Source: Colwellia sp. 12G3
Lineage (GTDB): Bacteria; Pseudomonadota; Gammaproteobacteria; Enterobacterales; Alteromonadaceae
Assembly: GCF_002836775.1 (NCBI RefSeq)
Contig: NZ_PJAQ01000009.1
Location: forward strand, 117,024 to 181,023
DNA: 64,000 bases
Reading direction: 5' to 3'
Shown: positions 47,879 through 55,032 of the stretch, piece by piece
Layout: each line of letters starts with the position of its first letter
Numbering within the stretch: the first letter of the stretch is position 1
The notes under the pieces: generated by a model
What the model saw: only the letters and a program-made list of their open reading frames with translations
Told to the model about the DNA's origin: nothing
The model's database searches: none
Translations under genes and position numbers: made by a program

Positions 47879-48304
47879 GTGGTTTACTTTATTGATTGAA
47901 ATTAACGGCGGGAATTATAGCAGTTTGATAAAGAATACCAAGAGGATTAATTATTCATCTTAATGACAGAGGAAACTTGAGAGGGGATAGATGTTTTAGA
48001 CACAAATAAATAGCTTAATAAAAGCGTATTTTTTGTTTTATTTGGTACTGTTTCTGGTGCCTATCTTTAGTTGGGTGATCATTCACCAAGTAACGCATGG
48101 TACTAATTCGTTATGAGGGGCGTTTTTTAAGATGTATAAATCTATGTTGAATTGAAGTGGCATAGTTTCAATTTTTACGTATTCTTACATCACGTATTTA
48201 TCGTCTATGCTATCTCTACATTATTAAATTTCCTTAATATAATTTTAATTCAATATATGTTAGAATTTAACAATATTAATATTTAAAATTATTAGGCGTA
48301 TTTC
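47879..48304. other. Intergenic region between ttcA and the S4 gene
   Basis: About 426 bp between divergent genes with no open frame that I support. It holds a near-palindrome, TTGGGTGATCATTCACCAA, near 48072 and a TTTTGTTTTATTTGGT stretch (near 48031) that recurs near 49433, which might be a decayed repeat. Confidence 0.4.
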
Positions 48305-48679
48305 ATGTCTGAACACCCAATTTTCGACATTTGTGTTGAACCGATAGAACTTTATAAATTACTCAAGATTTCCAATTTGGTTGGCGATGGCGAAGCTAAA
48401 ACCCTGATCAGCGAAGGTAAAATTTTAGTAAATAAGAAAGTAGAAGTGCAAAAGCGTAAAAAAATTCGCCGTGGCGATGTTATCGATTTTGACGGTAAAA
48501 CGATTGAAGTTGCTTATACTCCGGCTAAAAAAACAGCAGAGTTTATTAGTACCGTTGTTTCAGCGAATAATAAATCAAAAATTAAAAAAAGAGCTAAAAG
48601 TAAAGCGCGGGTTGCTTCATCAGAAACTGTTAGTAAACCATCGACCGAACGCTCGAAAAGAAAGTCTGAATCGGTTTAA
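48305..48679 (+). CDS. S4-domain RNA-binding protein (YbcJ-like)
   Basis: A 124-residue protein whose first 75 residues form an S4 RNA-binding domain: PIELYKLLKISNLVGDGEAK, then LISEGKILVNKKVEVQKRKK and IRRGDVIDFDGKTIEV. This matches E. coli YbcJ (70 residues), a small S4 protein that may be ribosome-associated. The remaining 45 residues are a Lys/Ser/Arg-rich tail (KSKIKKRAKSKARVASSE), absent from YbcJ and likely to add nonspecific RNA binding. AGG lies in front of the ATG. It is probably monocistronic. Confidence 0.88.
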   Translation: MSEHPIFDICVEPIELYKLLKISNLVGDGEAKTLISEGKILVNKKVEVQKRKKIRRGDVIDFDGKTIEVAYTPAKKTAEFISTVVSANNKSKIKKRAKSKARVASSETVSKPSTERSKRKSESV

Positions 48680-48816
48680 TTATTCTTGAGTTCAGAGTAC
48701 TAAGTTTTTACCGTTATTCAAAATAAAGCGCGGATTTTTAATTGGGAAAAGTTCAACTCCCCAATTACATCAAAAAAAGCCTTTAAAAATTAGCATGAAA
48801 TAGCTCAGTACATAAT

Positions 48817-48857
48817 AAAACCCGTAAAGTTTGGTTTGTGAGGCTTTACGGGTTTTT
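48817..48857 (+). terminator. Rho-independent terminator
   Basis: AAAACCCGTAAAG (48817-48829) pairs with CTTTACGGGTTTT (48844-48856) and is followed by T residues. It lies about 140 bp after the S4 gene and just before the transposase fragment. Confidence 0.85.
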
Positions 48858-48904
48858 ATTAGTAATAAACACCAACAATCCCCGAAAGGCATTAAGTTTC
48901 CACT

Positions 48905-49159
48905 ATGAGTTTATTAGCACTCGTGGAAGAAACAGTTAAAGTAATCAGGGAAGAAAAACGCGGTTATATTAATGAACAAGCCTTTCCATTATTACAGCAC
49001 CTCGGCTTAAACAGTGAGGATTGCCTACAACTGGCACAACACTTCGGTAAACAATACCACCAAGTGGTTGGATCAATCAGTGAATTATCTGCGTTTGCTG
49101 CTTATACAGACAAACAATGGGTAAGTGGATATCGACAGCAAACTCCTATCTTCGAGTAA
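48905..49159 (+). pseudogene. C-terminal fragment of a RAYT-like transposase
   Basis: An 84-codon frame whose LLALVEETVKVIREEKRGYI, followed by PLLQHLGLNSEDCLQLAQHF, GKQYHQVVGSISEL and KQWVSGYRQ, resembles the C-terminal end of the longer IS200-like (Y1/RAYT-related) transposases, in which a pattern like LVDWTGRAIREDKRG precedes LQRLG...FGK...VG...W..G. The catalytic HUH and Tyr domain is absent. A stop codon lies four codons upstream and no ribosome site is well placed, so this is probably a decayed remnant. The assignment rests on remembered family patterns. Confidence 0.55.
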
Positions 49160-49943
49160 AACTAATAATCACCAAATTTTTAACGGTAAAGATATTTACC
49201 GTTGTTCTGGGTGCCTTAAATATTGATAATTAGATGGTTTTCATCAAATTCAGCAAAAAAATAAGGTAAGTCTGATATTTTAAGTTCATGGATGTACCTG
49301 ACTTTCATTGTAAGCTAACATTTCTTTGAGAGAATTTTCTTAAGCATCAGTGACAGGCTATTATGTATTTAACTTTTTGATAACAGGAGCGGATTGACTA
49401 ACACCTTGATTTTTTGACACAAAAAAGCCGCTGTTTTGTTTTATTTGGTGCCGCTACGGGACTCGTCCTTGCGTCTTACTCCCATTAACTCTAGTGCTTT
49501 GTTGCTTGTAATGGTTCCTGATGTTACATGTGGTGTTACATTGTGCGAAAGTCATTACAGGATTAACGGGGAATTTACTAAGCTTATTCATTAGAAAAAA
49601 TCATGTGAAATTAATGATCACTTTGTGCGCTAAGCGGAAGTTACGAGTGACTAAATCAATACTTCAGCTCCTAGCCAATTGCGGTCATTATGCCTTCTTC
49701 AATATTTCGCTTATGTGGTAGTGAACTCCCCGCAGATTACTATTATCAAAGGGGCTATCTAGATTGGATTCAATACAGTACAGTGGTAACTTATAATGTA
49801 TGCCATGTAAAACCATTTTTGTTCTAGCCTATTGCATAAATAAATATATAAGGCTGTAAAGATGGATTCTTCACTGTTTTCTATTCACTGTTTAGCAAAC
49901 ATGGCAAGTCGCTCAAAAAATATTAAACGACAGGAGAACTATC
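49160..49943. other. Gene-poor region with hairpin and possible decayed repeats
   Basis: About 780 bp without a supportable gene. It holds a perfect hairpin AACGGTAAA/TTTACCGTT (49182-49203), close to the transposase fragment, and a segment (about 49435-49475, GGTGCCGCTACGGGACTCG) that resembles the 3' end of a tRNA gene read backwards but lacks the rest. A 66-codon frame at 49521 has no ribosome site and no family resemblance. Confidence 0.45.
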
Positions 49944-50447
49944 ATCGACCATAACAGTATTCTTATTGGATTTTCTCAACTTGCTGTGGGGCTAGCTGGT
50001 TTTTCATCTGTATTGGTAGCATTGAGAGGTCCTACGAATCAATGGATAGCAATTGATTTGTTCAGAATAAAAGGCATGCTAGGGGCAAGTTTTGCAGTAA
50101 CATTTATATCTCTTTTCCCAATATTGCTTGCTTTTTTTGCTATTGATGAGGAAACAAAATGGCAAATGTCATTAATTATGACAGCCATTGTATTACTTTC
50201 AGCTAGTTTATTTGTTTACTTTTCGTATAAAAAGTTACCGTTAATAGATAAAAATGTAGTGTCCCCAAAAGCGGTCTGGACCATCTTGCTAATTATGTTC
50301 ACTTTTGCAGTTATTGCGTTGATTGCTGCCTTTAGCTATATAAATATAGCATCAGGCGTATTCTTTTTAGGCCTTCTATTAGTCCTGGGAATAGCTGTAT
50401 TTTTAGTAGTACGTTTTATTTTTGTCCGGCCCAAGCCCAAAGACTGA
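49944..50447 (+). CDS. Four-helix membrane protein of unknown function
   Basis: A protein of about 167 residues with four hydrophobic spans. The first available GTG (49986) would cut into membrane helix 1. Upstream in the same frame there is DHNSILIGFSQLAVGLAGFS, which completes that helix. AGGAG at 49932-49936 precedes two ATC codons (49941 and 49944). ATC at 49944 is 7 nt from the ribosome site and would give M-DHNSIL. Related small membrane proteins begin with a similar GFSQ/GLAGF segment as far as I recall. Function is unknown. It is alone, just upstream of the metal-efflux cluster. Confidence 0.65.
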   Translation: MDHNSILIGFSQLAVGLAGFSSVLVALRGPTNQWIAIDLFRIKGMLGASFAVTFISLFPILLAFFAIDEETKWQMSLIMTAIVLLSASLFVYFSYKKLPLIDKNVVSPKAVWTILLIMFTFAVIALIAAFSYINIASGVFFLGLLLVLGIAVFLVVRFIFVRPKPKD

Positions 50448-50673
50448 CAAGAAAAGATTTAATGCATCGCTGATTTGAGCATTATAGAGACAAAATATAA
50501 TCCCAACGCTATTTTTATAATCACGCCTAATGTCGTTAAGGTGGCTTTGTTGACTATCAAGATGAAGGTAGCTCAACATCTAATGAACACTAAAAATAGC
50601 TCGAAATCCATTGATGTTAACTATATTCGTATCTTTGTTAACATTGAACTAGTGATTATTAGAGACTTCTTCA

Positions 50674-50770
50674 GCTAGCCAAAAGCGGACATTAAGCCTT
50701 TGCAAATGCAGGAGCATATTTAGGGTAATATTAGCCAATATTTTATGTTCACTTGTGGGGCTGGTTTAAG
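50674..50770 (+). repeat. Dispersed ~97-bp repeat, copy 1
   Basis: Starts GCTAGCCAAAAGCGGACATT, identical over 20 bp to the copy at 61360. The two share a conserved right end (CTGGTTTAA) at almost the same spacing, 67-68 bp later. About 60 percent of the first 51 positions in the middle match when aligned by eye. Both copies point the same way and flank the metal-efflux cluster. Confidence 0.75.
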
Positions 50771-50847
50771 CTCTTTATAGTCTTTCAGTCCTGAATTAAG
50801 CCATACTTAAAACCTACCTAAAGTAAAAGATTTAGTGGAACAAACCT

Positions 50848-50872
50848 AAAAACCGATTGCCTCTCGGTTTTT
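50848..50872 (+). terminator. Terminator-like hairpin upstream of the BlaI-like gene
   Basis: AAAAACCGA (50848-50856), loop TTGCCTC, TCGGTTTTT (50864-50872). It ends any transcript entering from the left. The same two arms recur inside the TolC gene (52338-52362). Confidence 0.75.
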
Positions 50873-50874
50873 AA

Positions 50875-50889
50875 TGTGACAATATCACA
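50875..50889. promoter_or_regulatory. Palindromic operator candidate for the BlaI-like repressor
   Basis: TGTGACAATATCACA, a perfect TGTGA-N5-TCACA dyad, lies 28 bp before the BlaI-like start, where an operator would block transcription. BlaI/MecI sites usually contain TACA/TGTA arms, so this site is only a candidate by position. Confidence 0.45.
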
Positions 50890-50916
50890 ACACTTAAATA
50901 GGGTAGTGAAAAGTCT

Positions 50917-51306
50917 ATGCAACTCGGTGAACTAGAAAAACAAGTATTAGAATACCTTTGGAAGGCAAAGCCTGCTGATGCTAAGCAGGTACATAGCTAT
51001 TTCGAAAAAAACCGAGGCGGCTCTCTTAATACAATTCAAAGCACGTTAGATCGCTTATTTAAAAAAGACCTGCTAAGTCGGGTAAAGAACGGCCACGCAT
51101 ATCAATATTTCCCTAAAGTTGCTCGCCAAGAATTGATAGGCCAACTCATTAAAAGTGTTACTCATGATTTTGTTGTTAAAGATGAAAATAGCGTTATCGC
51201 GGCTTTTTCTTCAATTTCATCTGATCTAGATGAGGATCAGTTGGATAAACTTGAAGCTATGATTGAGCAACAGCGCAAAAAATTAAAAACAAAGGCCGAA
51301 AAATGA
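50917..51306 (+). CDS. BlaI/MecI/CopY-type transcriptional repressor
   Basis: A 129-residue winged-helix repressor. LGELEKQVLEYLWKAKPADA, followed by SLNTIQSTLDRLFKKDLLSR and KNGHAYQYFPKVAR, is the Penicillinase_R pattern, and the C-terminal helix LDEDQLDKLEAMIEQQRKKL forms the dimer interface as in BlaI. In the classical system the M56 membrane peptidase BlaR1/MecR1 triggers cleavage of the repressor. Here the partner gene overlaps it by 4 bp (ATGA), showing coupling. Located at the head of a CzcCBA cluster, it probably controls metal efflux rather than beta-lactamase. No CxC Cu-binding motif like that of CopY is present. Confidence 0.9.
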   Translation: MQLGELEKQVLEYLWKAKPADAKQVHSYFEKNRGGSLNTIQSTLDRLFKKDLLSRVKNGHAYQYFPKVARQELIGQLIKSVTHDFVVKDENSVIAAFSSISSDLDEDQLDKLEAMIEQQRKKLKTKAEK

Positions 51307-52271
51307 TTTATGGTCATTGGGCGTTAGCATTCAATTTACTCACGATTACCGTGTTAGCTTTTATCGTTGCCAATGGCTTTATTTCGCTAACTTTTTGGTC
51401 GATAAAAAATAAAATCCAAAGATACACTGTGTCTACCCGTAAATCATTACTCTGGTTATGTGTGCTTTCACCTTGGCTTATTGCTCTATCTGTAACGCTG
51501 TTATTTAGCCCTCTTTTTCAATCAGGGGCAATGTTTGTATGGCTAACTGAATTAGCTCACTGGCATCATCCTAATATTTATTATTTTTTAAGCTGGCATA
51601 GTATTAGTTTAATTATCTTCATCGGCTTCAGTCTCACTATTGCTGTTCGAAGTCTAGTTGTAGCTTACAAAAATCACTATCAGATAATTTTGTTGCGCAC
51701 TTTAGCGACAAAGAAGAGTGAGAACGTCTTTATAATCAATTCATCGATCCCGACAGCATTCACAGGTGGATTAATTAAACCATCGTGCTTTATATCTACA
51801 GCCTTAATAGAGCAACTAGATTCAGATGACATTGAAATAATCATTCAACATGAACTTGCTCATTTACACTATGCTGACCCACTAAAAAAGTGGGTATTTT
51901 CATTATTGTCTTCTTATTTTTCACCTAATGTTAAGAAAGTATTGAAATCGATGATGGCAATTACCATGGAGCAAGCGGCTGATTCTTTCTTCGTAAAAAC
52001 TCAACAACAGGCGCACAATGTTGCAAGTACGTTAGTGAGATTTACTAAGTTAGCGGCTAAATATTCCATACATGAACAGTTCAAAAGTGAATTACTTGTT
52101 CACTTTTGTCGTCAATCAATTGAACAAAGAGTATTGGAATTGCTCAATGATACTCAACTCAAACCTTTTCCAATGAAAGTGGTTTTACTCACAATAATAC
52201 TATTAGCCGTCATATCAATGACATCAGTAGATAGCCTCCATCACGCTATTGAAACGCTATTCGATCATTAA
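51303..52271 (+). CDS. M56 family membrane metallopeptidase (BlaR1-like, no sensor domain)
   Basis: A 322-residue integral-membrane zinc peptidase. HELAH at 183-187 and E223 (MEQAAD) form the gluzincin-like site. Four hydrophobic segments are visible: about 8-33, 48-70, 98-120 and 292-307. Unlike BlaR1 and MecR1 (about 585-600 residues), it ends soon after the last helix, so no penicillin-binding sensor domain exists. The extracytoplasmic loop has ELAHWHHPNIYYFLSWH (H86, H88, H89, H99) and the tail ends DSLHHAIETLFDH, both His-rich. Paired with a BlaI-like repressor and followed by efflux genes, it may sense metal directly. The metal is inferred, not shown. Confidence 0.88.
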   Translation: MIYGHWALAFNLLTITVLAFIVANGFISLTFWSIKNKIQRYTVSTRKSLLWLCVLSPWLIALSVTLLFSPLFQSGAMFVWLTELAHWHHPNIYYFLSWHSISLIIFIGFSLTIAVRSLVVAYKNHYQIILLRTLATKKSENVFIINSSIPTAFTGGLIKPSCFISTALIEQLDSDDIEIIIQHELAHLHYADPLKKWVFSLLSSYFSPNVKKVLKSMMAITMEQAADSFFVKTQQQAHNVASTLVRFTKLAAKYSIHEQFKSELLVHFCRQSIEQRVLELLNDTQLKPFPMKVVLLTIILLAVISMTSVDSLHHAIETLFDH

Positions 52272-52306
52272 AATAATAATTCAAGGCTTACTCCAAGGTA
52301 ATAATA

Positions 52307-53722
52307 ATGAAACTATTTACTCAATCATTCACAAATAAAAAACCGACCGCCAATCGGTTTTTATCAAGGCGTTATGTAAAATTTAGCGTTGCTGTGCTGA
52401 TGATTACTTCAACACTCTCAGCTTATACATACTCAGGTTATGCATATTCAGAAGACAGCCCACTGAAATCGGTTGACTTATCTACGGCAATATCTCAAAC
52501 AATGAATATGCACCCAGAACTAAAAGTATTTGCTAATCAAGCTGATATTTATAAGGGGTATGCACAACAAGCTGGTATTCAGGTTAGACCAGAAATTGGA
52601 CTTACCATTGAGGATGCAATGGGTACGGGTGATCATAGTGGCTTTAAAAGTGCGCAATCCACACTATCGATCTCATGGGTTTTAGATAACTCTCTAGTAA
52701 AAAATAGAGTGGCAAATGCTAAGATTCAGGGATCAACCGTTGCATTCGCGCGAGAAATTAAAGCGCTAGATTTAGCCGCACAAACAGCAAAATATTTTAT
52801 CCAAGTATTGGTCAATGAAGAGCGATTAAAACTGTCAAAAATGAGCTTGAAGCAAGCGGTTAAATCATTTGAAGCAGTAACTAAACGTGTAAATACAGGA
52901 AAGTCTTCTTTAGTTGATAAACTAAAATCACAAGCTGAAGTAGCTAAACGAGAATTAGTTGTTGAAGACTTAACTCATGAAGTAGATGCCAGCAAATATC
53001 AGTTATTGGCGCAGTGGCAAGGACAGGGGCAAAGCGAGCAACATAAAGAAACTAACATCATTGGGTCATTATTATCGTTACCCCACTTACCTTTAACCAA
53101 TAGCACCGATGTTGATTCACTATTTACTCATCTAAAACAACTGCCTTCGGTCAGTCTTTTCGCTACAAAACAGCGAATTGTCCAGTCTGAGATTGAACTT
53201 GCTCGTATTGAAACTAAACCACTATGGAAATTTACAACGGGATTAAGACGTTACGAAACAACCGATGATTTTGGTTTAGTCGCTGGAATTTCAATTCCTT
53301 TTGGTGATAGCAATCAAAATAAAGGGAAAATAAATGCGTTACACGCGTCTAAAACTGAATTAGAAACAGCGTCACAAGCACTCGTTCATCAATTGAATAC
53401 ACAATTGTATGTGCTTATTGAACAAATGAAACACAGCCAACATGTCATTCATGCTATGACTAAAAACCTTATACCTGTGCTTGAACAAGCTTTTGTTGAA
53501 GCTGAAAAAGCTTACAAAATTGGCCGATATAGCTATACCGAGTGGACGAATACTCAAAAAGAATTATTAGATGCTCAGTCAGACTTGATTGCTGCTTATC
53601 AAAATGCACATTTAAACAATATTGAAATAGAGCGATTAACGGGTACGTCCCTATTTGCCATTAATAAAAACGCTAATACACCTTTTAACGCTCAATCTAT
53701 TGAAAAAAATAACGAGAAATAA
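52307..53722 (+). CDS. TolC/CzcC-type outer-membrane efflux protein
   Basis: A 471-residue outer-membrane factor. A longish N-region (1-24) precedes a signal peptide core (about 25-45, VKFSVAVLMITSTLSAYTYS). Two OEP repeats form the trimeric channel; typical is LETASQALVHQLNTQLYVLIEQ in the second. AAGG precedes the ATG at the right distance. It completes a CzcCBA-type tripartite pump with the next two genes (gap 2 bp to czcB). The coding sequence contains a terminator-like hairpin at codons 11-19. It starts 35 bp after the M56 stop. Confidence 0.88.
   Translation: MKLFTQSFTNKKPTANRFLSRRYVKFSVAVLMITSTLSAYTYSGYAYSEDSPLKSVDLSTAISQTMNMHPELKVFANQADIYKGYAQQAGIQVRPEIGLTIEDAMGTGDHSGFKSAQSTLSISWVLDNSLVKNRVANAKIQGSTVAFAREIKALDLAAQTAKYFIQVLVNEERLKLSKMSLKQAVKSFEAVTKRVNTGKSSLVDKLKSQAEVAKRELVVEDLTHEVDASKYQLLAQWQGQGQSEQHKETNIIGSLLSLPHLPLTNSTDVDSLFTHLKQLPSVSLFATKQRIVQSEIELARIETKPLWKFTTGLRRYETTDDFGLVAGISIPFGDSNQNKGKINALHASKTELETASQALVHQLNTQLYVLIEQMKHSQHVIHAMTKNLIPVLEQAFVEAEKAYKIGRYSYTEWTNTQKELLDAQSDLIAAYQNAHLNNIEIERLTGTSLFAINKNANTPFNAQSIEKNNEK
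52338..52362 (+). terminator. Terminator-like hairpin inside the TolC coding sequence
   Basis: AAAAACCGA (52338-52346), loop CCGCCAA, TCGGTTTTT (52354-52362): same stem arms as the hairpin upstream of the BlaI-like gene. It codes for about codons 11-19 and lies in the N-region before the signal peptide. It might attenuate read-through from the regulator genes into the pump genes. Confidence 0.6.
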
Positions 53723-53724
53723 TC

Positions 53725-54960
53725 ATGAAATCAACATTTAAAATATTAACTCTAATAAGCACAATGTGCTTTGTTAGCTTAAGTACAAGTTTCTCTAGCC
53801 TTGCCTTTTCAGAGCAAAAGGTAGAAGAAACCGAGCCAGAGAAAGGGCCGAATCGTGGACTTATGTTGAAAAAAGATAATTTTGCCATTGAACTATCCAT
53901 TTTTGAAACGGGAGTACCCCCTGAGTTTCGTGTGTGGGCAACTGAGAATGGAAAAGCTATTGACCCTGCGAAAGTAGAGCTAAATGTAAAATTGACCCGC
54001 TTAGGTGATGGTATAGATGACATAAACTTTTATCAGGAAGGTGAATATCTTCGTGGTGATATGGTTATCTACGAGCCTCACTCATTCATTGTCTCTCTAA
54101 CGGCTAATTATCAGGGTAAATCCTATAACTGGCAGTATGACAACTTTGAAGGTCGCACAAAAATTTCTGAAGATATTGCAGAGGCAATGGAAATATCGAC
54201 TGAAGTTGTAGGGCCATCAACATTTCATGAAACAGTTAAAGTGTATGGCAAGCTTGTTTTACCTAGTGACGCTACCAGTAATGTTTATGCTCGATTCGAT
54301 GGGTTGGTTAAAAAAGTTCACGTCAAGCTAGGTGATGCAATTAAGAAAGGTCAATTGTTACTCACTCTGGAAAGTAATGAAAGTTTGCAATCTTATACGG
54401 TGACATCAACTCAAAAAGGCATTGTGAGTGCGGTTAACGTTACTTCTGGTGAGCAATCTAAAGGCCGAATATTACTTACGGTGACTAATGATGAAACCTT
54501 AGTTGCTGAGCTAGCTGTTTTTCCTTTGGATTTAGCCAAAATTAATATTGGCGCAAAAACAACGCTTAACATTAATGGTGTTGAAAAACAGTACACAAGT
54601 AAAATTGATAGCCGAGTATTAAAAGTTAGGAATGATCAGGCTAAGCTATTTCGTGTCTTAGTAAACAATAGTGATTCCTTATTATCTGAAGGCTCTTTTG
54701 TGAGTGCAAGAATTGAAATTGGCTCATTTGACGTAGCGATGGCAGTAAAGCGTAAGGCATTGCAGAGCTTTCGTGATTTTACCGTGGTTTATGCCAAGGT
54801 TGGTAATGAATATGAAGTAAGAATGCTTGAATTAGGCCGCATAGTGGGTGATGAAATTGAAGTGTTAGGCGGTATATCCGTAGGCACTGAATATGTCACT
54901 GAGAATAGTTATATCCTCAAAGCCGATGTTGAAAAATCTGGCGCATCACATGATCATTAA
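53725..54960 (+). CDS. czcB: CzcB-type efflux RND periplasmic adaptor
   Basis: A 411-residue membrane-fusion protein. It has a signal peptide (about 1-28), an N-terminal extra domain (35-150), the barrel-sandwich/lipoyl region around FDGLVKKVHVKLGDAIKKGQ (split by GIVSAVNVTSGEQSKGRI) and a beta-barrel (about 260-330). The C-terminus ends SGASHDH, with His that could bind metal. It links the CzcA pump to the TolC channel. It starts 2 bp after the TolC gene. Confidence 0.9.
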   Translation: MKSTFKILTLISTMCFVSLSTSFSSLAFSEQKVEETEPEKGPNRGLMLKKDNFAIELSIFETGVPPEFRVWATENGKAIDPAKVELNVKLTRLGDGIDDINFYQEGEYLRGDMVIYEPHSFIVSLTANYQGKSYNWQYDNFEGRTKISEDIAEAMEISTEVVGPSTFHETVKVYGKLVLPSDATSNVYARFDGLVKKVHVKLGDAIKKGQLLLTLESNESLQSYTVTSTQKGIVSAVNVTSGEQSKGRILLTVTNDETLVAELAVFPLDLAKINIGAKTTLNINGVEKQYTSKIDSRVLKVRNDQAKLFRVLVNNSDSLLSEGSFVSARIEIGSFDVAMAVKRKALQSFRDFTVVYAKVGNEYEVRMLELGRIVGDEIEVLGGISVGTEYVTENSYILKADVEKSGASHDH

Positions 54961-55032
54961 GGGTTTCCCTTTTAATTACAATGGTTAGTAAAAAAGTTTA
55001 CTCCTAAAAGACTTACTTTTAAAGGAAAGATA

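Larger units (their letters stand above)
50448..50916. other. Intergenic region upstream of the efflux cluster
   Basis: About 470 bp holding repeat copy 1, a terminator-like hairpin and a palindrome (listed separately). On the minus strand, a 36-codon stretch ending near 50462 reads VNKATLTTLGVIIKIALGL, like the end of a transporter, but it is closed by a stop and no intact gene is present. Confidence 0.5.

Noticed and set aside
49435..49475. tRNA gene on the minus strand
   Set aside because: Only a stretch similar to acceptor and T arm; the T loop lacks the usual TTCGA/GAACC form and no anticodon or D arm is found.
49521..49721. 66-codon plus-strand frame
   Set aside because: No ribosome site, no family resemblance, odd composition; treated as chance.
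50462..50620. Minus-strand stretch VNKATLTTLGVIIKIALGL, resembling a transporter C-terminus, with MDFELFLVFIRC in another frame just upstream
   Set aside because: Only about 36 codons between stops; joining the parts needs a frameshift and the family is not identifiable. May be a remnant, but not supportable as a feature.
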